From Streptomyces capillispiralis (GTDB lineage Bacteria > Actinomycetota > Actinomycetes > Streptomycetales > Streptomycetaceae): DNA of 64,000 nucleotides. The position numbers and the translations under genes were made by a program. The stretch spans positions 2,636,501-2,700,500 of the forward strand of contig NZ_VIWV01000001.1 in NCBI RefSeq assembly GCF_007829875.1, in the 5' to 3' direction. Under the pieces are notes generated by a model, which was given only the letters and a program-made list of their open reading frames with translations, did not search any database and was not told the DNA's origin. Below are positions 22,371 through 31,876 of this stretch, in pieces; position 1 is the stretch's first letter, and each line of letters starts with the position of its first letter.

Positions 22371-23288
22371 TCAGGTGGCGAGCGGAAGCACGCTCGCTCC
22401 CCGCGCGTCGAGACCGAGCCGGTTGGCGGCCCAGTCGTTGCCGGCCAGTGCTTCGACCTTGTCGGCGGTGTCGGCGTCGGCCAGCGCCATGACCGTGGGT
22501 CCGGCGCCGGAGATCACCGCGGGGATCCCGTCCCCCCGCAGCCGCTCCACCAGGGCGGCGCTCTCCGGCATGGCCGGGGCGCGGTACTCCTGGTGCAGAC
22601 GGTCCTCGGTGGCGGGCAGCAGCAGCTCGGGGCGCCGGGTGAGGGCCTCGACGAGCAGGGCGGCACGGCCCGCGTTGGCGGCGGCGTCGACGTGCGGGAC
22701 GGTGCGCGGGAGCAGTCCGCGCGCGGTCTCGGTGAGGACCGGCTTCCCCGGCACGAAAACCACCGGAACGATGGAATCGGCGGGCTCCATCCTGATGGCG
22801 CGGGCCGAGCCGCCCTCCATCCAGGACAGGGTGAAACCGCCGAGCAGACAGGCCGCGACGTTGTCGGGGTGGCCCTCGATCTCGGTGGCGAGTTCGAGCA
22901 GGGCGGCGTCGCCGAGCTTGGCCTCGGCCCCTATCGTCACGGCGCGGGCGGCGACGATCCCGGCGCAGATGGCGGCCGAGGACGAGCCCAGGCCCCGGCC
23001 GTGCGGAATGCGGTTGGCGCAGACGATCTCGAGGCCGCGCGGCTGTCCGCCGAGCAGGTCGAAGGCGGTGCGCAGGGAGCGTACGAGCAGATGCCTCTCG
23101 TCGCGCGGGAGGGTCTCGCCGCCCTCGCCGGCGATGTCGATGTGCAGCCCGGAGTCGGCCACCCGGACGACCACGTCGTCGTACAGGCCCAGCGCGAGGC
23201 CGAGGGCGTCGAAGCCCGGGCCGAGGTTGGCGCTGGTGGCGGGGACGCGCACCCGGACGGCGGCGGCGCGGAAGGCGGGACCGGCCAT
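22371..23288 (-). CDS. thrB: Homoserine kinase
   Basis: 305 residues from ATG 23288 (MAGPAFRAAAVRVRVPATSANLGPGFD). GHMP kinase fold: the N-terminal substrate motif, the ATP loop IPHGRGLGSSSAAICAG near 100, and the C-terminal glycine motif ISGAGPTVMA. Phosphorylates homoserine for threonine synthase. It is separated from thrC by a terminator and a 419-bp gap with its own repeats, so unlike hom-thrC it is likely transcribed independently. Confidence 0.96.
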   Translation of the reverse strand: MAGPAFRAAAVRVRVPATSANLGPGFDALGLALGLYDDVVVRVADSGLHIDIAGEGGETLPRDERHLLVRSLRTAFDLLGGQPRGLEIVCANRIPHGRGLGSSSAAICAGIVAARAVTIGAEAKLGDAALLELATEIEGHPDNVAACLLGGFTLSWMEGGSARAIRMEPADSIVPVVFVPGKPVLTETARGLLPRTVPHVDAAANAGRAALLVEALTRRPELLLPATEDRLHQEYRAPAMPESAALVERLRGDGIPAVISGAGPTVMALADADTADKVEALAGNDWAANRLGLDARGASVLPLAT

Positions 23289-23320
23289 CGCTCGAAGACT
23301 CTCCTTGAGCTGCGTGACTG

Positions 23321-23348
23321 TCGAATGACATTCGATGGACATTCGATG
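23321..23348 (-). promoter_or_regulatory. Palindrome and tandem repeat in the thrB leader
   Basis: TCGAATG-A-CATTCGA (23321-23335) is a perfect 7-1-7 inverted repeat. GACATTCGATG is repeated head to tail at 23327-23337 and 23338-23348. The set lies 33-60 bp upstream of the thrB start and is AT-richer than its surroundings. It looks like an operator; the cognate protein is unknown. Confidence 0.55.
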
Positions 23349-23654
23349 ACGTACGAGACCCTGGGGCCGCCGCCGGCCGGGGTGGCCGGCCGCTTTCCGG
23401 GCCGCTCCGGGCCCCTTGCCGGACCACGGAGACGACGCACTTCCGCGGCATATGCGGCGGGCGGGTTCGGTACAGCCTATCGAAGGACGGTTCACCGGCG
23501 ACATAGGGCGCACAGGAGGCGCACGATGCGTGTCGTAAGCCCCCTGTGCACCCCCTGGGGGTGACCTTCCCAGGTGAGCGCGCCCTTACGCCGGTTTTGC
23601 GGTTCCGCGGTCCCGGGGACCGCGGGGCGCGCCGGGGGGCGCCGAGGGCCCCCT

Positions 23655-23700
23655 CCGGCCGTTCCCGTCGTCGCCGCGCGAGGCGGACGGGAACGGCCGG
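23655..23700 (-). terminator. Terminator after thrC
   Basis: 15-bp perfect arms at 23655-23669 and 23686-23700 around a 16-nt loop, 8 bp past the thrC stop. A second hairpin (605-613 with 617-625 of the 23 kb block, CCGCGGTCC/GGACCGCGG) follows further down. Together they insulate thrC from thrB. The rest of the 419-bp gap (23289-23707) holds the thrB leader. Confidence 0.85.
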
Positions 23701-23707
23701 GCGGACG

Positions 23708-24766
23708 CTAGACCAGACCCAGCCGCTCGGCGGCGGTCGCCGCGTCGACGGGGACGGTGACCGGCTGCGGCGCTCCGGCGACGGCCCAGTCCGGGTCCTT
23801 CAGACCGTTGCCGGTGACGGTGCACACGATCCGCTGCCCCGGGTCGACCTTGCCCTGCTCGGCGGCCTTCAGCAGACCGGCCACCGACGCGGCGGACGCG
23901 GGCTCGACGAAGACGCCCTCCTGCGAGGCCAACAGCCGGTAGGCGCGCAGGATCTCACGGTCCGTCACCTCGTCGATGGCGCCGCCGGACTCGTCCCGCG
24001 CGGCGAGCGCGAAGTCCCAGGAGGCGGGGTTGCCGATGCGAATGGCGGTGGCGATGGTCGACGGGTCCTTGACGACCTCACCGCGCACGATCGGGGCACT
24101 GCCGGAGGCCTGGAAGCCCCACATGCGCGGCGTCCGCGTGCTGACCCCGTCGGCGGCGTACTCCTTGTACCCCTTCCAGTACGCGGTGATGTTGCCCGCG
24201 TTGCCCACCGGCAGCACATGGATGTCAGGGGCGTCGCCCAGCATGTCCACGATCTCGAAGGCGGCGGTCTTCTGCCCCTCGATACGCACCGGATTGACCG
24301 AATTGACCAGCGCCACCGGGTAGTTGTCGCTCAGCGCGCGGGCCAACGTCAGACAGTCGTCGAAGTTGCCGTCGACCTGGAGGATCTTCGCGCCGTGGAC
24401 CAGCGCCTGGCCCATCTTGCCGAGCGCGATCTTGCCCTGCGGCACCAGCACGGCGGACACCATCCCGGCGCGCACCCCGTACGCGGCGGCGGAGGCGGAG
24501 GTGTTGCCGGTGGAGGCGCAGATGACTGCCTTGGCCCCCTCCTCCTTCGCCTTGGAGATGGCCATCGTCATGCCGCGGTCCTTGAAGGACCCGGTCGGGT
24601 TCGCGCCCTCGACCTTGAGGTGCACCTCGCAGCCCGTGCGCTCGGAGAGCACCTGCGCGGGCACGAGCGGCGTGCCGCCCTCACGGAGCGTCACGACCGG
24701 CGTGGTGTCGGAGACCGGCAGCCGGTCCCGGTACTCCTCGATGATTCCGCGCCACTGGTGGGTCAT
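23708..24766 (-). CDS. thrC: Threonine synthase
   Basis: 352 residues. Fold-type II PLP enzyme with Schiff-base Lys62 in [11 protein letters not shown], the phosphate-binding loop [14 protein letters not shown], and serine/glycine-rich [12 protein letters not shown] at the C-terminus. Converts O-phosphohomoserine to threonine. It starts 6 nt after the hom stop, so the two are one transcript. Confidence 0.96.
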   Translation of the reverse strand: MTHQWRGIIEEYRDRLPVSDTTPVVTLREGGTPLVPAQVLSERTGCEVHLKVEGANPTGSFKDRGMTMAISKAKEEGAKAVICASTGNTSASAAAYGVRAGMVSAVLVPQGKIALGKMGQALVHGAKILQVDGNFDDCLTLARALSDNYPVALVNSVNPVRIEGQKTAAFEIVDMLGDAPDIHVLPVGNAGNITAYWKGYKEYAADGVSTRTPRMWGFQASGSAPIVRGEVVKDPSTIATAIRIGNPASWDFALAARDESGGAIDEVTDREILRAYRLLASQEGVFVEPASAASVAGLLKAAEQGKVDPGQRIVCTVTGNGLKDPDWAVAGAPQPVTVPVDAATAAERLGLV

Positions 24767-24772
24767 TGCTGG

Positions 24773-26065
24773 TTACTCTCCTTCAACCCGCATGATGCTG
24801 GCGACACCACGCACGGTGTCGAGCTTGCGCAACGCCTCGACGGTCCCGCCGAGGGCCGCGTCGGACGCACGGTGGGTGACGACGACGAGGGAGGCCTCAC
24901 CGTCCTTGCCCTGCTGGCGCACCGTGTCGATCGAGACACCGTGCTCCGCGAACACGGTCGCCACCTGGGCGAGGACACCCGGTTTGTCGGCCACGTCGAG
25001 GCTGATGTGGTAGCGCGTGACGACCTCGCCCATCGACGAGACGGTCAGCGCGGCGTACGCCGACTCACCGGGTCCGGTGGTCCCGGTGATCCGGTTGCGG
25101 CCCACCGCGACCAGGTCGCCGAGCACGGCGGAGGCGGTCGGCGCACCACCGGCGCCGGGCCCGTAGAACATCAGCTGCCCGGAGGCGTCCGATTCCACGA
25201 ACACGGCGTTGTACGCGCCGCGCACGGAGGCCAGCGGGTGGCTGAGCGGGATCATCGCCGGGTGCACCCGCGCGGTGACCGACGCCCCGTCCTCGGCCCG
25301 CTCGCAGATGGCGAGCAGCTTGATGGTGCAGCCCATCTCCTTGGCGGAGGCGAAGTCGGCGGCGGTGACCTCGGACATGCCCTCGCGGTAGACGTCGTCG
25401 AGGCGCACGCGGGTGTGGAAGGCGATCCCGGCGAGGATGGCGGCCTTGGCGGCGGCGTCGAAGCCCTCGACGTCGGCGGTCGGGTCGGCCTCGGCGTACC
25501 CGAGGGCGGTGGCCTCGTCGAGCGCCTCCTGGTAGCCGGCGCCGGTGGTGTCCATCTTGTCGAGGATGAAGTTCGTCGTGCCGTTGACGATACCGAGGAC
25601 CCGGTTGACCTTGTCGCCGGCGAGCGACTCGCGCAGCGGGCGGATCAGCGGGATCGCGCCGGCGACGGCGGCCTCGTAGTAGAGGTCCTTGCCGTGCTCA
25701 CCGGCGGCGGCGTGCAGCGCGGCACCGTCCTGGGCGAGCAGCGCCTTGTTGGCGGAGACGACGGAGGCGCCGTGCTCGAAGGCGGTGGTGATCAGCGTAC
25801 GGGCAGGCTCGATGCCGCCGATGACCTCCACGACGATGTCGAGGTCGCCGCGCTTGACGAGCGCGGTGGCGTCGGTGGTGACCAGGGCGGGATCGATCCC
25901 CTCCCGCACCTTGTCGGGCCGGCGCACGGCCACGCCCGCGAGCTCCACCGGTGCCCCGATGCGGGCGGCGAGGTCGTCGGCGTGCGTCGTCATGATGCGC
26001 GCCACCTCTGAGCCGACCACTCCACAGCCCAGCAGCGCCACCTTCAGCGGACGCGTACGCATCAT
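24773..26065 (-). CDS. hom: Homoserine dehydrogenase
   Basis: 430 residues from ATG 26065 (GAGGTCGG upstream; a second ATG follows directly). NAD(P) loop VALLGCGVVGSEVARI at the N-terminus, the catalytic stretch SLAGDKVNRVLGIVNGTTNFILDKM, and a C-terminal ACT domain (YHISLDVADKPGVLAQVATVF) for feedback control by threonine. Reduces aspartate semialdehyde to homoserine, the branch point to threonine and methionine. Confidence 0.96.
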   Translation of the reverse strand: MMRTRPLKVALLGCGVVGSEVARIMTTHADDLAARIGAPVELAGVAVRRPDKVREGIDPALVTTDATALVKRGDLDIVVEVIGGIEPARTLITTAFEHGASVVSANKALLAQDGAALHAAAGEHGKDLYYEAAVAGAIPLIRPLRESLAGDKVNRVLGIVNGTTNFILDKMDTTGAGYQEALDEATALGYAEADPTADVEGFDAAAKAAILAGIAFHTRVRLDDVYREGMSEVTAADFASAKEMGCTIKLLAICERAEDGASVTARVHPAMIPLSHPLASVRGAYNAVFVESDASGQLMFYGPGAGGAPTASAVLGDLVAVGRNRITGTTGPGESAYAALTVSSMGEVVTRYHISLDVADKPGVLAQVATVFAEHGVSIDTVRQQGKDGEASLVVVTHRASDAALGGTVEALRKLDTVRGVASIMRVEGE

Positions 26066-26171
26066 CCGACCTCGTTTCCTGATTACCGTCTCGGTTGCAC
26101 CAGTCTCACTCACCGAACGGGACTTTCTGCCCCTGGTCCGGATCGTGAGACGTCTATTTCATTTTTCTGCA

Positions 26172-26243
26172 CCGGGAAGACCGAAGATCTTCCCGGCACG
26201 TCCGACGCCGGACGGGTCCGGCTGTCCGACACCGGACGGGTCC
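26172..26243 (-). terminator. lysA 3' region: hairpin and 20-bp direct repeat
   Basis: CCGGGAAGA (172-180) pairs with TCTTCCCGG (188-196). Between it and the lysA stop lie two 20-bp copies at 26200-26219 and 26224-26243, differing at one base, each with a short internal palindrome (GTCCG...CGGAC). Likely terminator structures for lysA; promoter elements for hom must lie between this and 26065. Confidence 0.6.
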
Positions 26244-26244
26244 A

Positions 26245-27636
26245 CTATCCGACGTCGAGACGGAGGAGGTCCTCCTCGGTCTCCCGCCGGACGATCACGC
26301 GCGCCTCGCCGTCCCTGACGGCGACGACCGGCGGCCGCAGGACGTGGTTGTAGTTGCTGGCCATCGACCGGCAGTACGCCCCGGTCGCCGGTACGGCGAT
26401 GAGGTCACCGGGTGCCAGGTCCCCCGGCAGGAAGGCGTCACGCACCACGATGTCCCCGCTCTCGCAGTGCTTGCCCACGACACGGCACAGCATCGGCTCG
26501 GCGTCCGAGGTGCGCGAGACGAGGGCGACGCTGTACTCGGCGTCGTACAGCGCGGTGCGGATGTTGTCCGACATCCCGCCGTCCACGGAGACGTACGTCC
26601 GGAGCCCGTCGAGCGGCTTGATGGTGCCGACCTCGTAGAGCGTGAAGGCGGTCGGGCCGACGATGGCGCGCCCCGGCTCGACGGAGATCCGCGGGGTGGC
26701 GAGCCGCGCGGCGTCGCACTCCCGGGTGACGATCTCGGTCAGCGCCTTGGCGATCTCGTGCGGCTCACGGGGGTCGTCGTCGCTGGTGTACGCGATGCCG
26801 AGCCCGCCGCCGAGGTCGATCTCGGGCAGCTCGACGCCGTGCTCGTCCCGGATGTCCTTGAGCAGCCCGACCACCCGGTGCGCGGCGACCTCGAACCCCG
26901 ACATGTCGAAGATCTGCGACCCGATGTGGGAGTGGATCCCGATGAGCTCCAGCCCGTCCAACTGCAACGCCCGCCGCACCGCCTCGGCGGCCTGCCCGCC
27001 GGCCAGCGGAATCCCGAACTTCTGGTCCTCGTGGGCGGTGGCGATGAACTCGTGCGTGTGCGCCTCGACGCCGACGGTGATACGGATCTGCACCCGCTGC
27101 CGCTTGCCGAGCTCCCGCGCGATGTGCGCGACCCGGACGATCTCCTGGAACGAGTCGAGCACGATCCGCCCGACCCCGGCCTCGACGGCCCGCCGGATCT
27201 CGCCCACGGACTTGTTGTTGCCGTGGAAGGCGATGCGCTCGGCGGGCATCCCGGCGGACAGCGCGGTCGCCAGCTCGCCGCCCGAGCACACGTCGAGGTT
27301 CAGCCCCTCCTCGTGCAGCCACCGCACGACGGCACGGGACAGGAACGCCTTGCCGGCGTAGAACACGTCGGCGTCGTCACCGAACGCGGTGCGCCAGGCC
27401 CGCGCCCGGGCCCGGAAGTCGGCCTCGTCGAGGAAGTAGGCGGGGGTGCCGAACTCCTCGGCGAGCCGCTTGACGTCGATCCCGCCGACGGTGAGCACAC
27501 CGTCCTCGGCCCGGGTGACGGTCTCGGACCACACCTTGGGGTCGAGCGCGTTGAGATCAGCGGGCGGTGCGGAGTAGTGCCCCTCGGGAAGGACGTCGGC
27601 GTGACGGGGCCCGGCGGGGTGTGCGGAACGGCTCAT
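26245..27636 (-). CDS. lysA: Diaminopimelate decarboxylase
   Basis: 463 residues from ATG 27636. Fold-type III PLP enzyme: Schiff-base Lys96 in [21 protein letters not shown], the glycine loop [23 protein letters not shown], and the [10 protein letters not shown] motif supplying the second-subunit Cys. It decarboxylates meso-DAP to lysine. It lies 22 bp after the nrtL stop and upstream of hom, grouping aspartate-family genes. Confidence 0.96.
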   Translation of the reverse strand: MSRSAHPAGPRHADVLPEGHYSAPPADLNALDPKVWSETVTRAEDGVLTVGGIDVKRLAEEFGTPAYFLDEADFRARARAWRTAFGDDADVFYAGKAFLSRAVVRWLHEEGLNLDVCSGGELATALSAGMPAERIAFHGNNKSVGEIRRAVEAGVGRIVLDSFQEIVRVAHIARELGKRQRVQIRITVGVEAHTHEFIATAHEDQKFGIPLAGGQAAEAVRRALQLDGLELIGIHSHIGSQIFDMSGFEVAAHRVVGLLKDIRDEHGVELPEIDLGGGLGIAYTSDDDPREPHEIAKALTEIVTRECDAARLATPRISVEPGRAIVGPTAFTLYEVGTIKPLDGLRTYVSVDGGMSDNIRTALYDAEYSVALVSRTSDAEPMLCRVVGKHCESGDIVVRDAFLPGDLAPGDLIAVPATGAYCRSMASNYNHVLRPPVVAVRDGEARVIVRRETEEDLLRLDVG

Positions 27637-27658
27637 GTCGGTGTCTCTCTGGACTCTC

Positions 27659-28753
27659 TCAGAGGTGATCGGGTGCGTCGATGCCGAGCAGGGACAGGCC
27701 ACCGGCCAGCACCGTCCCGGCGGCTTCGGCGAGGGCGAGCCGGGCACGGTGGGCGGCCGAGGGTTTCTCCTCACCGAGGGGCAGCACGGCAGGAAGCAGG
27801 GGCAGCACGGCGTCGGCGACGGTGACCAGATGCCGGGCGATCCGGTCGGGCGCACGGTGGGCGGCGGCACCCGCGAGGATGCGGGGGTGGTCGGCGAGGG
27901 CCTGCAGCAGCGCTTGAGCGTCGCCGTCCACCGCTTCCGGCCCCGGCTCGGGGGCGAAGCCGACGTCGACGGCGTTGCGCAGCAGGGCCCGCGTACGGGC
28001 GTGCGCGTACCGGACACGGAACAGCGGATTGCTCTCACGCTGCACGAGGTGCTCGTCACCGATCCGCGGCCGGTCGTGCGGGGCGGGGTACAGCAACGCC
28101 CACCGCCCGGCATCCCGGCCCAGCGGCAGCGGGTCGGCCGGGGCGGGAACGGGACGGATGTCGATCCGACCCCGAACACTCAGATCACCCCGGATGTCAC
28201 CGCACCCCCCGGGACCGTCGGGAAGACCGCTCGGCACCACACCCAGCCCACTGGCCCACGCCACCCCCGCCGCCCCCTCATCGGCACCCTCCCACGTGGC
28301 GCGGACGAGGGCTCCCTGGGAACGGAGCAGACGGCAGAGGACGTCGAGATGGACGACGGCCCGGACCTCACGGGCCGCGTGGAGCCGGAGGACCTGCCCG
28401 GCGAGGGCGTCGGAGTGTCCGTACTCCGCACCGCGCCGCAGGATCTCCTCCACGAGGGCGACGGGCGCGCCGCTGCGCAGGCTGATGTTGATGAACCCGG
28501 GTCCGGTGACGACGACGTCGGTGATGCCGCCGCTGCGCAGCAGGTGCGGCCGCAGGATCTCGGCCACGCGCGGCGCGGGCCGCCCGGCCGGCCGGGCGAG
28601 CTGCAGGGCGACGTTGGTGGCGTAATCACCGCACCCGCCGGGCCCCGGCGGCGCGACCACGACCCGCTCGGGCACGTCCACGGCCAGCTCCCCCTCGTCG
28701 ACGGCACGGCGCACCGCGTGCAGCACGGTGCGGGAGAGCTCGACGGGGGTCAC
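27659..28753 (-). CDS. nrtL: ArgS-related anticodon-binding protein without a catalytic core
   Basis: 364 residues from GTG 28753. The N-terminal ~90 residues resemble the additional domain of arginyl-tRNA synthetase ([26 protein letters not shown], then [11 protein letters not shown]). The C-terminal ~150 residues resemble the DALR anticodon domain ([20 protein letters not shown] and [22 protein letters not shown]). The HIGH and KMSKS motifs of the Rossmann core are absent, replaced by a short unrelated middle. It cannot charge tRNA. Actinobacteria keep this gene next to lysA; NrtL is a name used in annotation, its role is unknown. Confidence 0.8.
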   Translation of the reverse strand: MTPVELSRTVLHAVRRAVDEGELAVDVPERVVVAPPGPGGCGDYATNVALQLARPAGRPAPRVAEILRPHLLRSGGITDVVVTGPGFINISLRSGAPVALVEEILRRGAEYGHSDALAGQVLRLHAAREVRAVVHLDVLCRLLRSQGALVRATWEGADEGAAGVAWASGLGVVPSGLPDGPGGCGDIRGDLSVRGRIDIRPVPAPADPLPLGRDAGRWALLYPAPHDRPRIGDEHLVQRESNPLFRVRYAHARTRALLRNAVDVGFAPEPGPEAVDGDAQALLQALADHPRILAGAAAHRAPDRIARHLVTVADAVLPLLPAVLPLGEEKPSAAHRARLALAEAAGTVLAGGLSLLGIDAPDHL

Positions 28754-28853
28754 GGGACAAGCGTAGGGGAGGAGGGGGGTGGGTAGGCGAACCGGTTTGC
28801 CCGCGGTCCCGGGATGTGGACGACCCCGCCGGCCGGGCGGGCACCGCCCGCTC

Positions 28854-29309
28854 TCACCCTCCGGCGTGCCCGGCGGCCGGCTCGGCGTCCCCGGGCCCGC
28901 GCACCCGCCCGAGGCGGTCCGCGCCACCTCCGCGCCGCCCCACGATCAACTCCCGCACGAGCCGGACGAGCTCCGCCGGCTCGAAGGGCTTGGCGAGGAA
29001 GGCGTCCACTCCCACATCGAGCCCGTCCTCCACCTCGCACTGGGTGCAGGCGCTCACGATGACGAGCGGAAGGTCACGGGTACGGGGATCGGCACGCAGC
29101 CGGGCAGCCGTCCGGAGCCCGTCCAGCCGCGGCATGACGACGTCGAGGGTGACGAGGTCGGGCCGCACCTGATGGACGACTTCCAGACACTCGGCACCAT
29201 CGGCCGCGGTCACGACCTCGATGCCCTCCAGCTCGAGGTTGACCCTGATCAACTGCCGGATGACCTTGTTGTCGTCCACAACAAGAACCCGGACCGACGC
29301 GCCTGGCAC
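28854..29309 (-). CDS. Single-domain (CheY-like) response regulator
   Basis: About 151 residues from GTG 29309; the ribosome-binding site is weak. Receiver domain with VRVLVVDDNKVIRQLI, phosphoacceptor Asp in LVTLDVVMPR, Thr/Ser switch (LVIVSAC) and Lys in FLAKPFEPAELV. No DNA-binding domain follows; the ~30-residue Gly/Arg/Ala tail is low complexity. No kinase gene is adjacent, so the partner is unknown. Confidence 0.85.
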   Translation of the reverse strand: MPGASVRVLVVDDNKVIRQLIRVNLELEGIEVVTAADGAECLEVVHQVRPDLVTLDVVMPRLDGLRTAARLRADPRTRDLPLVIVSACTQCEVEDGLDVGVDAFLAKPFEPAELVRLVRELIVGRRGGGADRLGRVRGPGDAEPAAGHAGG

Positions 29310-29482
29310 AACTCGAGAGTAGGTGCGGACCGGCCACCGCGTCCGGCGTTTGCCCACTTCCACTCCGCACGGGCGACACCCCGCACTCCGGACCGACGCC
29401 CGCCCACCGGAAAACGGGTTCATGACCACCCCACCGGAACTGGTAGTGTTCTACCCGTCGCCGCGATCACCGCGACCGACAC

Positions 29483-29554
29483 GCCCCCGTAGCTCAGGGG
29501 ATAGAGCAACGGCCTCCGGAGCCGTGTGCGCAGGTTCGAATCCTGCCGGGGGCA
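29483..29554 (+). tRNA. tRNA-Arg (anticodon CCG), AICE integration site
   Basis: Full cloverleaf: acceptor GCCCCCG (29483-29489) with CGGGGGC (547-553), D-arm GCTC...GAGC, anticodon stem ACGGC/GCCGT with loop CTCCGGA (anticodon CCG, 29516-29518), 4-nt variable loop, T-arm GCAGG TTCGAAT CCTGC, discriminator A554. CCA is not encoded (CCC follows). It reads CGG codons. The 3' half is supplied by the integrated element. Confidence 0.96.
29509..29535 (+). repeat. attL core of the AICE
   Basis: 27 bp from the anticodon stem to the first T-loop base, identical to 41288-41314. Looser similarity runs on to 29557 with five mismatches. Integration rebuilds the tRNA 3' end from element DNA. Confidence 0.92.
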
Positions 29555-29572
29555 CCCTGCATGAGGTGCCCA

Positions 29573-29612
29573 AAGACCCCGTCACCAGCGGAAACGCTGA
29601 GAACGGGGTCTT
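29573..29612 (+). terminator. Terminator after tRNA-Arg
   Basis: AAGACCCCGT (573-582) pairs with ACGGGGTCTT (603-612). Inside, CAGCG-GAAA-CGCTG adds a second stem with a GNRA tetraloop. It lies on the element side of attL, so the element also brings the terminator of the tRNA gene. Confidence 0.85.
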
Positions 29613-29729
29613 CGCGTATGTGCAGGCGTGTGCCGCCCGGAGCGGCCGTATGTCGAGGCTTGTGGACTATTCGTGGACAGGATCTTGGGGCATCGCCCCT
29701 GGTCAGCCTCAAGGTTTTCGAAGTGCCCC

Positions 29730-30113
29730 TCAGCCAGCGTCTGGCCACTCTTCCGGAGCCGGAGGCGGCTCCGGATCCTTCTGGCGCTCTGCCCGCCGCG
29801 CGTTCTCCCCTCTCAGGGTCGTCAACCACGGCCACAGATCCGGTAGAGGCTGTGCCGGGCAGGCGAGACGGTGCTCGATACGGCACCGCTGGAACTGATC
29901 CGGCGGACACACCCCGTAGACCGTCACCCGCCCGTCGGACAGCTCAATCCATCGGTGGTCCGCCGGCACCGTGTGAGCCAGCGGATGCATGTCCGGCTCC
30001 AGCAGCACCCATTCGTGTTCGAGTGTCGCCACCCGATCCCCTAACAGCCCGCATCGCGGGCAGCGGGACTGCCCACCACCCAGCCGCCGCGGCTTCTCCT
30101 CTAAGACCCCCAT
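29730..30113 (-). CDS. DUF6083-like zinc-ribbon AICE protein
   Basis: 127 residues from ATG 30113. A CxxC knuckle (SRCPRCGLLGDR) near the N-terminus and further Cys in VCPPDQFQRCRIEH suggest zinc binding. HEWVLLEPDMHPLAHTVPADHRW and PDLWPWLTTLRGENARRAE resemble a family common next to integrases in Streptomyces AICEs. Function unknown; the ribosome-binding site is poor, so the start may differ. Between attL and int. Confidence 0.65.
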   Translation of the reverse strand: MGVLEEKPRRLGGGQSRCPRCGLLGDRVATLEHEWVLLEPDMHPLAHTVPADHRWIELSDGRVTVYGVCPPDQFQRCRIEHRLACPAQPLPDLWPWLTTLRGENARRAERQKDPEPPPAPEEWPDAG

Positions 30114-30261
30114 ACCGTGAGGGTCGCGAGCCCGGCACTCCAGGCGTAGAGCGCGAACCGGACAGATCCCTTGGGACAACCGACCACCAGCGGGACAAAA
30201 CACGACGCGACAGGTGCAGCCAGCAACCAACGGCCGACGGCACACGGCCGAGATATGACGA

Positions 30262-30291
30262 AGCCCTCCAGCCCGAGCGGGCTGGAGGGCT
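30262..30291 (-). terminator. Terminator after int
   Basis: 14-bp perfect arms at 30262-30275 and 30278-30291 with a 2-nt loop, 21 bp past the int stop. Confidence 0.85.
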
Positions 30292-30311
30292 CACGGCCTA
30301 CGCGCGCGTGA

Positions 30312-31685
30312 TCACTCGTACTCGCGCAACAACTCCTCGATCTTGCGGTTGGCGATCTCCTGTCGTCCGTCGATGCACTTGGCGTAGCGGCTCAGCAGGA
30401 CCTCCACACTGTTGCCCGCACGCTCGGCGACCTCTGTCGGGTCCACCCCAGAGTTGAGCCAGGTCGACAGCGCCGAGTGCCGGAGGTCATACGGGCGAAC
30501 CGCGAGCGGTGAGGCGACCACGGCCGGCGGGAGCGCCAGCGCACGGGCCTCCTGCCAGACGCGGTAGTACGTCGAGGAGCCGACCACTCCCCCACGCTCG
30601 TTGGTGAATAGCCGCCCGTCCTCGGCGGTACCGAACATGTCGAGGTGCTGCCGGAGGATGGCGACGAGCTGGGGCGGGATCGGGACGAGCCGGACCTCTT
30701 CCGCCGGGCGGTTCTTGAGGCCCCGATCGTCATGGGTCTCACCGGAGTCCGTCCACTGCTTCCCGACGCTGGGACGCGTCCGATTCAGCAGCACCGTTCC
30801 CCAGCTGGCCTCGGGCAGCTTCAGGTCCGCATCGGTGAGGCCGACGGCCTCAGCCGGACGCAAGGCGCCGTAGTACATGCAGGCGAATAGGCCGACGAGG
30901 CGGCGGCCACGCGCCCGGCCGTACCCACCGACATACGAGACCGCAGTCAGCAGGGAACGGGCCTGTGTGGGATTGGCGACCACCCGGGGATCGACTTCCC
31001 CGGTCACCTTCGGTTTCTTCCAGCGAATGCCCGTGATCGGGTTCTCTTTGAACTCCCCGAGATCCACTGCATAGTGCAGCGCGTTGACGAGTGTTCGACG
31101 CTTGCGCCGGACGGTCTCCGCGGCTGCCGCCGTCCCGTCGAGCTTCAGCTTGAGCGAATCCAGGACGGCCCTGCCGATCGCAGCGTCACCGAGGTCCGAG
31201 AGCGGACGCGACGTCTTGGCCACCCAGTGCAAGGTGTTCGCGATCTCGGTCGGCAATTCACGCTCGTCCGGTCCGGGAAGGACGAAGGCCCAGTTACGGA
31301 GCGCCCTCCTGATCAGTTCCTCGGACGGCTGCCCCGGACGCTCGTCGAGGAGGGCCATCGTCACGGCGGTCAAGGCCTCATTGATCCCGTTGCGCGTGTT
31401 CGGCGCCGCGTGCGGCCACTTCATGGCGAGGTACTTCAGAGCGAAGGCGTACCAGGTCATCGAGGCCGCCTTTTCGACCATCGAATCGGGCAGCCCCGTC
31501 TCTGTGTCGAACTCTTCACCGGCATGAGCGGCGCGAAGCAGCTTGGAACGGTAATGGTCCGCAAGCCCCTTGGTGCGGAACTGTTCGGAGAACACGTTCC
31601 CGGCAACGGTCCACCGAACGTCATAGGACGGCTTCTTGGTGTTCCTCTTCCGAACACCCCACACCTTTACGTCGAGAGACTTCAC
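30312..31685 (-). CDS. int: Tyrosine-type site-specific integrase
   Basis: 457 residues. N-terminal DNA-binding region, core-binding domain at ~65-180, then the catalytic domain: first Arg in CMYYGALRPAEAVGL, the box II motif YDLRHSALSTWLNSG (Tyr where many integrases have His, usual in AICE enzymes) and nucleophile Tyr in LLSRYAKCID. It recombines attP with the tRNA-Arg attB. The ATG overlaps the xis stop (ATGA), so it is coupled to xis, as in pSAM2. Confidence 0.95.
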   Translation of the reverse strand: MKSLDVKVWGVRKRNTKKPSYDVRWTVAGNVFSEQFRTKGLADHYRSKLLRAAHAGEEFDTETGLPDSMVEKAASMTWYAFALKYLAMKWPHAAPNTRNGINEALTAVTMALLDERPGQPSEELIRRALRNWAFVLPGPDERELPTEIANTLHWVAKTSRPLSDLGDAAIGRAVLDSLKLKLDGTAAAAETVRRKRRTLVNALHYAVDLGEFKENPITGIRWKKPKVTGEVDPRVVANPTQARSLLTAVSYVGGYGRARGRRLVGLFACMYYGALRPAEAVGLTDADLKLPEASWGTVLLNRTRPSVGKQWTDSGETHDDRGLKNRPAEEVRLVPIPPQLVAILRQHLDMFGTAEDGRLFTNERGGVVGSSTYYRVWQEARALALPPAVVASPLAVRPYDLRHSALSTWLNSGVDPTEVAERAGNSVEVLLSRYAKCIDGRQEIANRKIEELLREYE

Positions 31686-31876
31686 GCCGCCGCCTCCAAC
31701 TGCCGCAGCCAGGCGGTAAAGTCACTCCGCCACACCCGGAGCTCCCCATTGGGCAGCTTGAAAGCAGCGGGCCCCTGCCCCAGCTCACGCCACCGGTAGA
31801 ACGTCCGGCGAGAAACACCGCCCAGCTCATCCAAGACTTGGCGAACAGTCATCAGCTCGTCGCGACGGTGGTCCAT
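31682..31876 (-). CDS. xis: Excisionase (winged-helix, HTH_17 type)
   Basis: 64 residues. ATG 31876 follows AAGGAGAACCGAC. MerR-like helix-turn-helix: TVRQVLDELGGVSRRTFYRWRE with the wing GQGPAAFKLPNGELRVWRSDF. Such small proteins bend att DNA to direct integrase toward excision. It overlaps the rep 3' end by 25 bp and int by 4 bp, forming a rep-xis-int operon. Confidence 0.92.
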   Translation of the reverse strand: MDHRRDELMTVRQVLDELGGVSRRTFYRWRELGQGPAAFKLPNGELRVWRSDFTAWLRQLEAAA

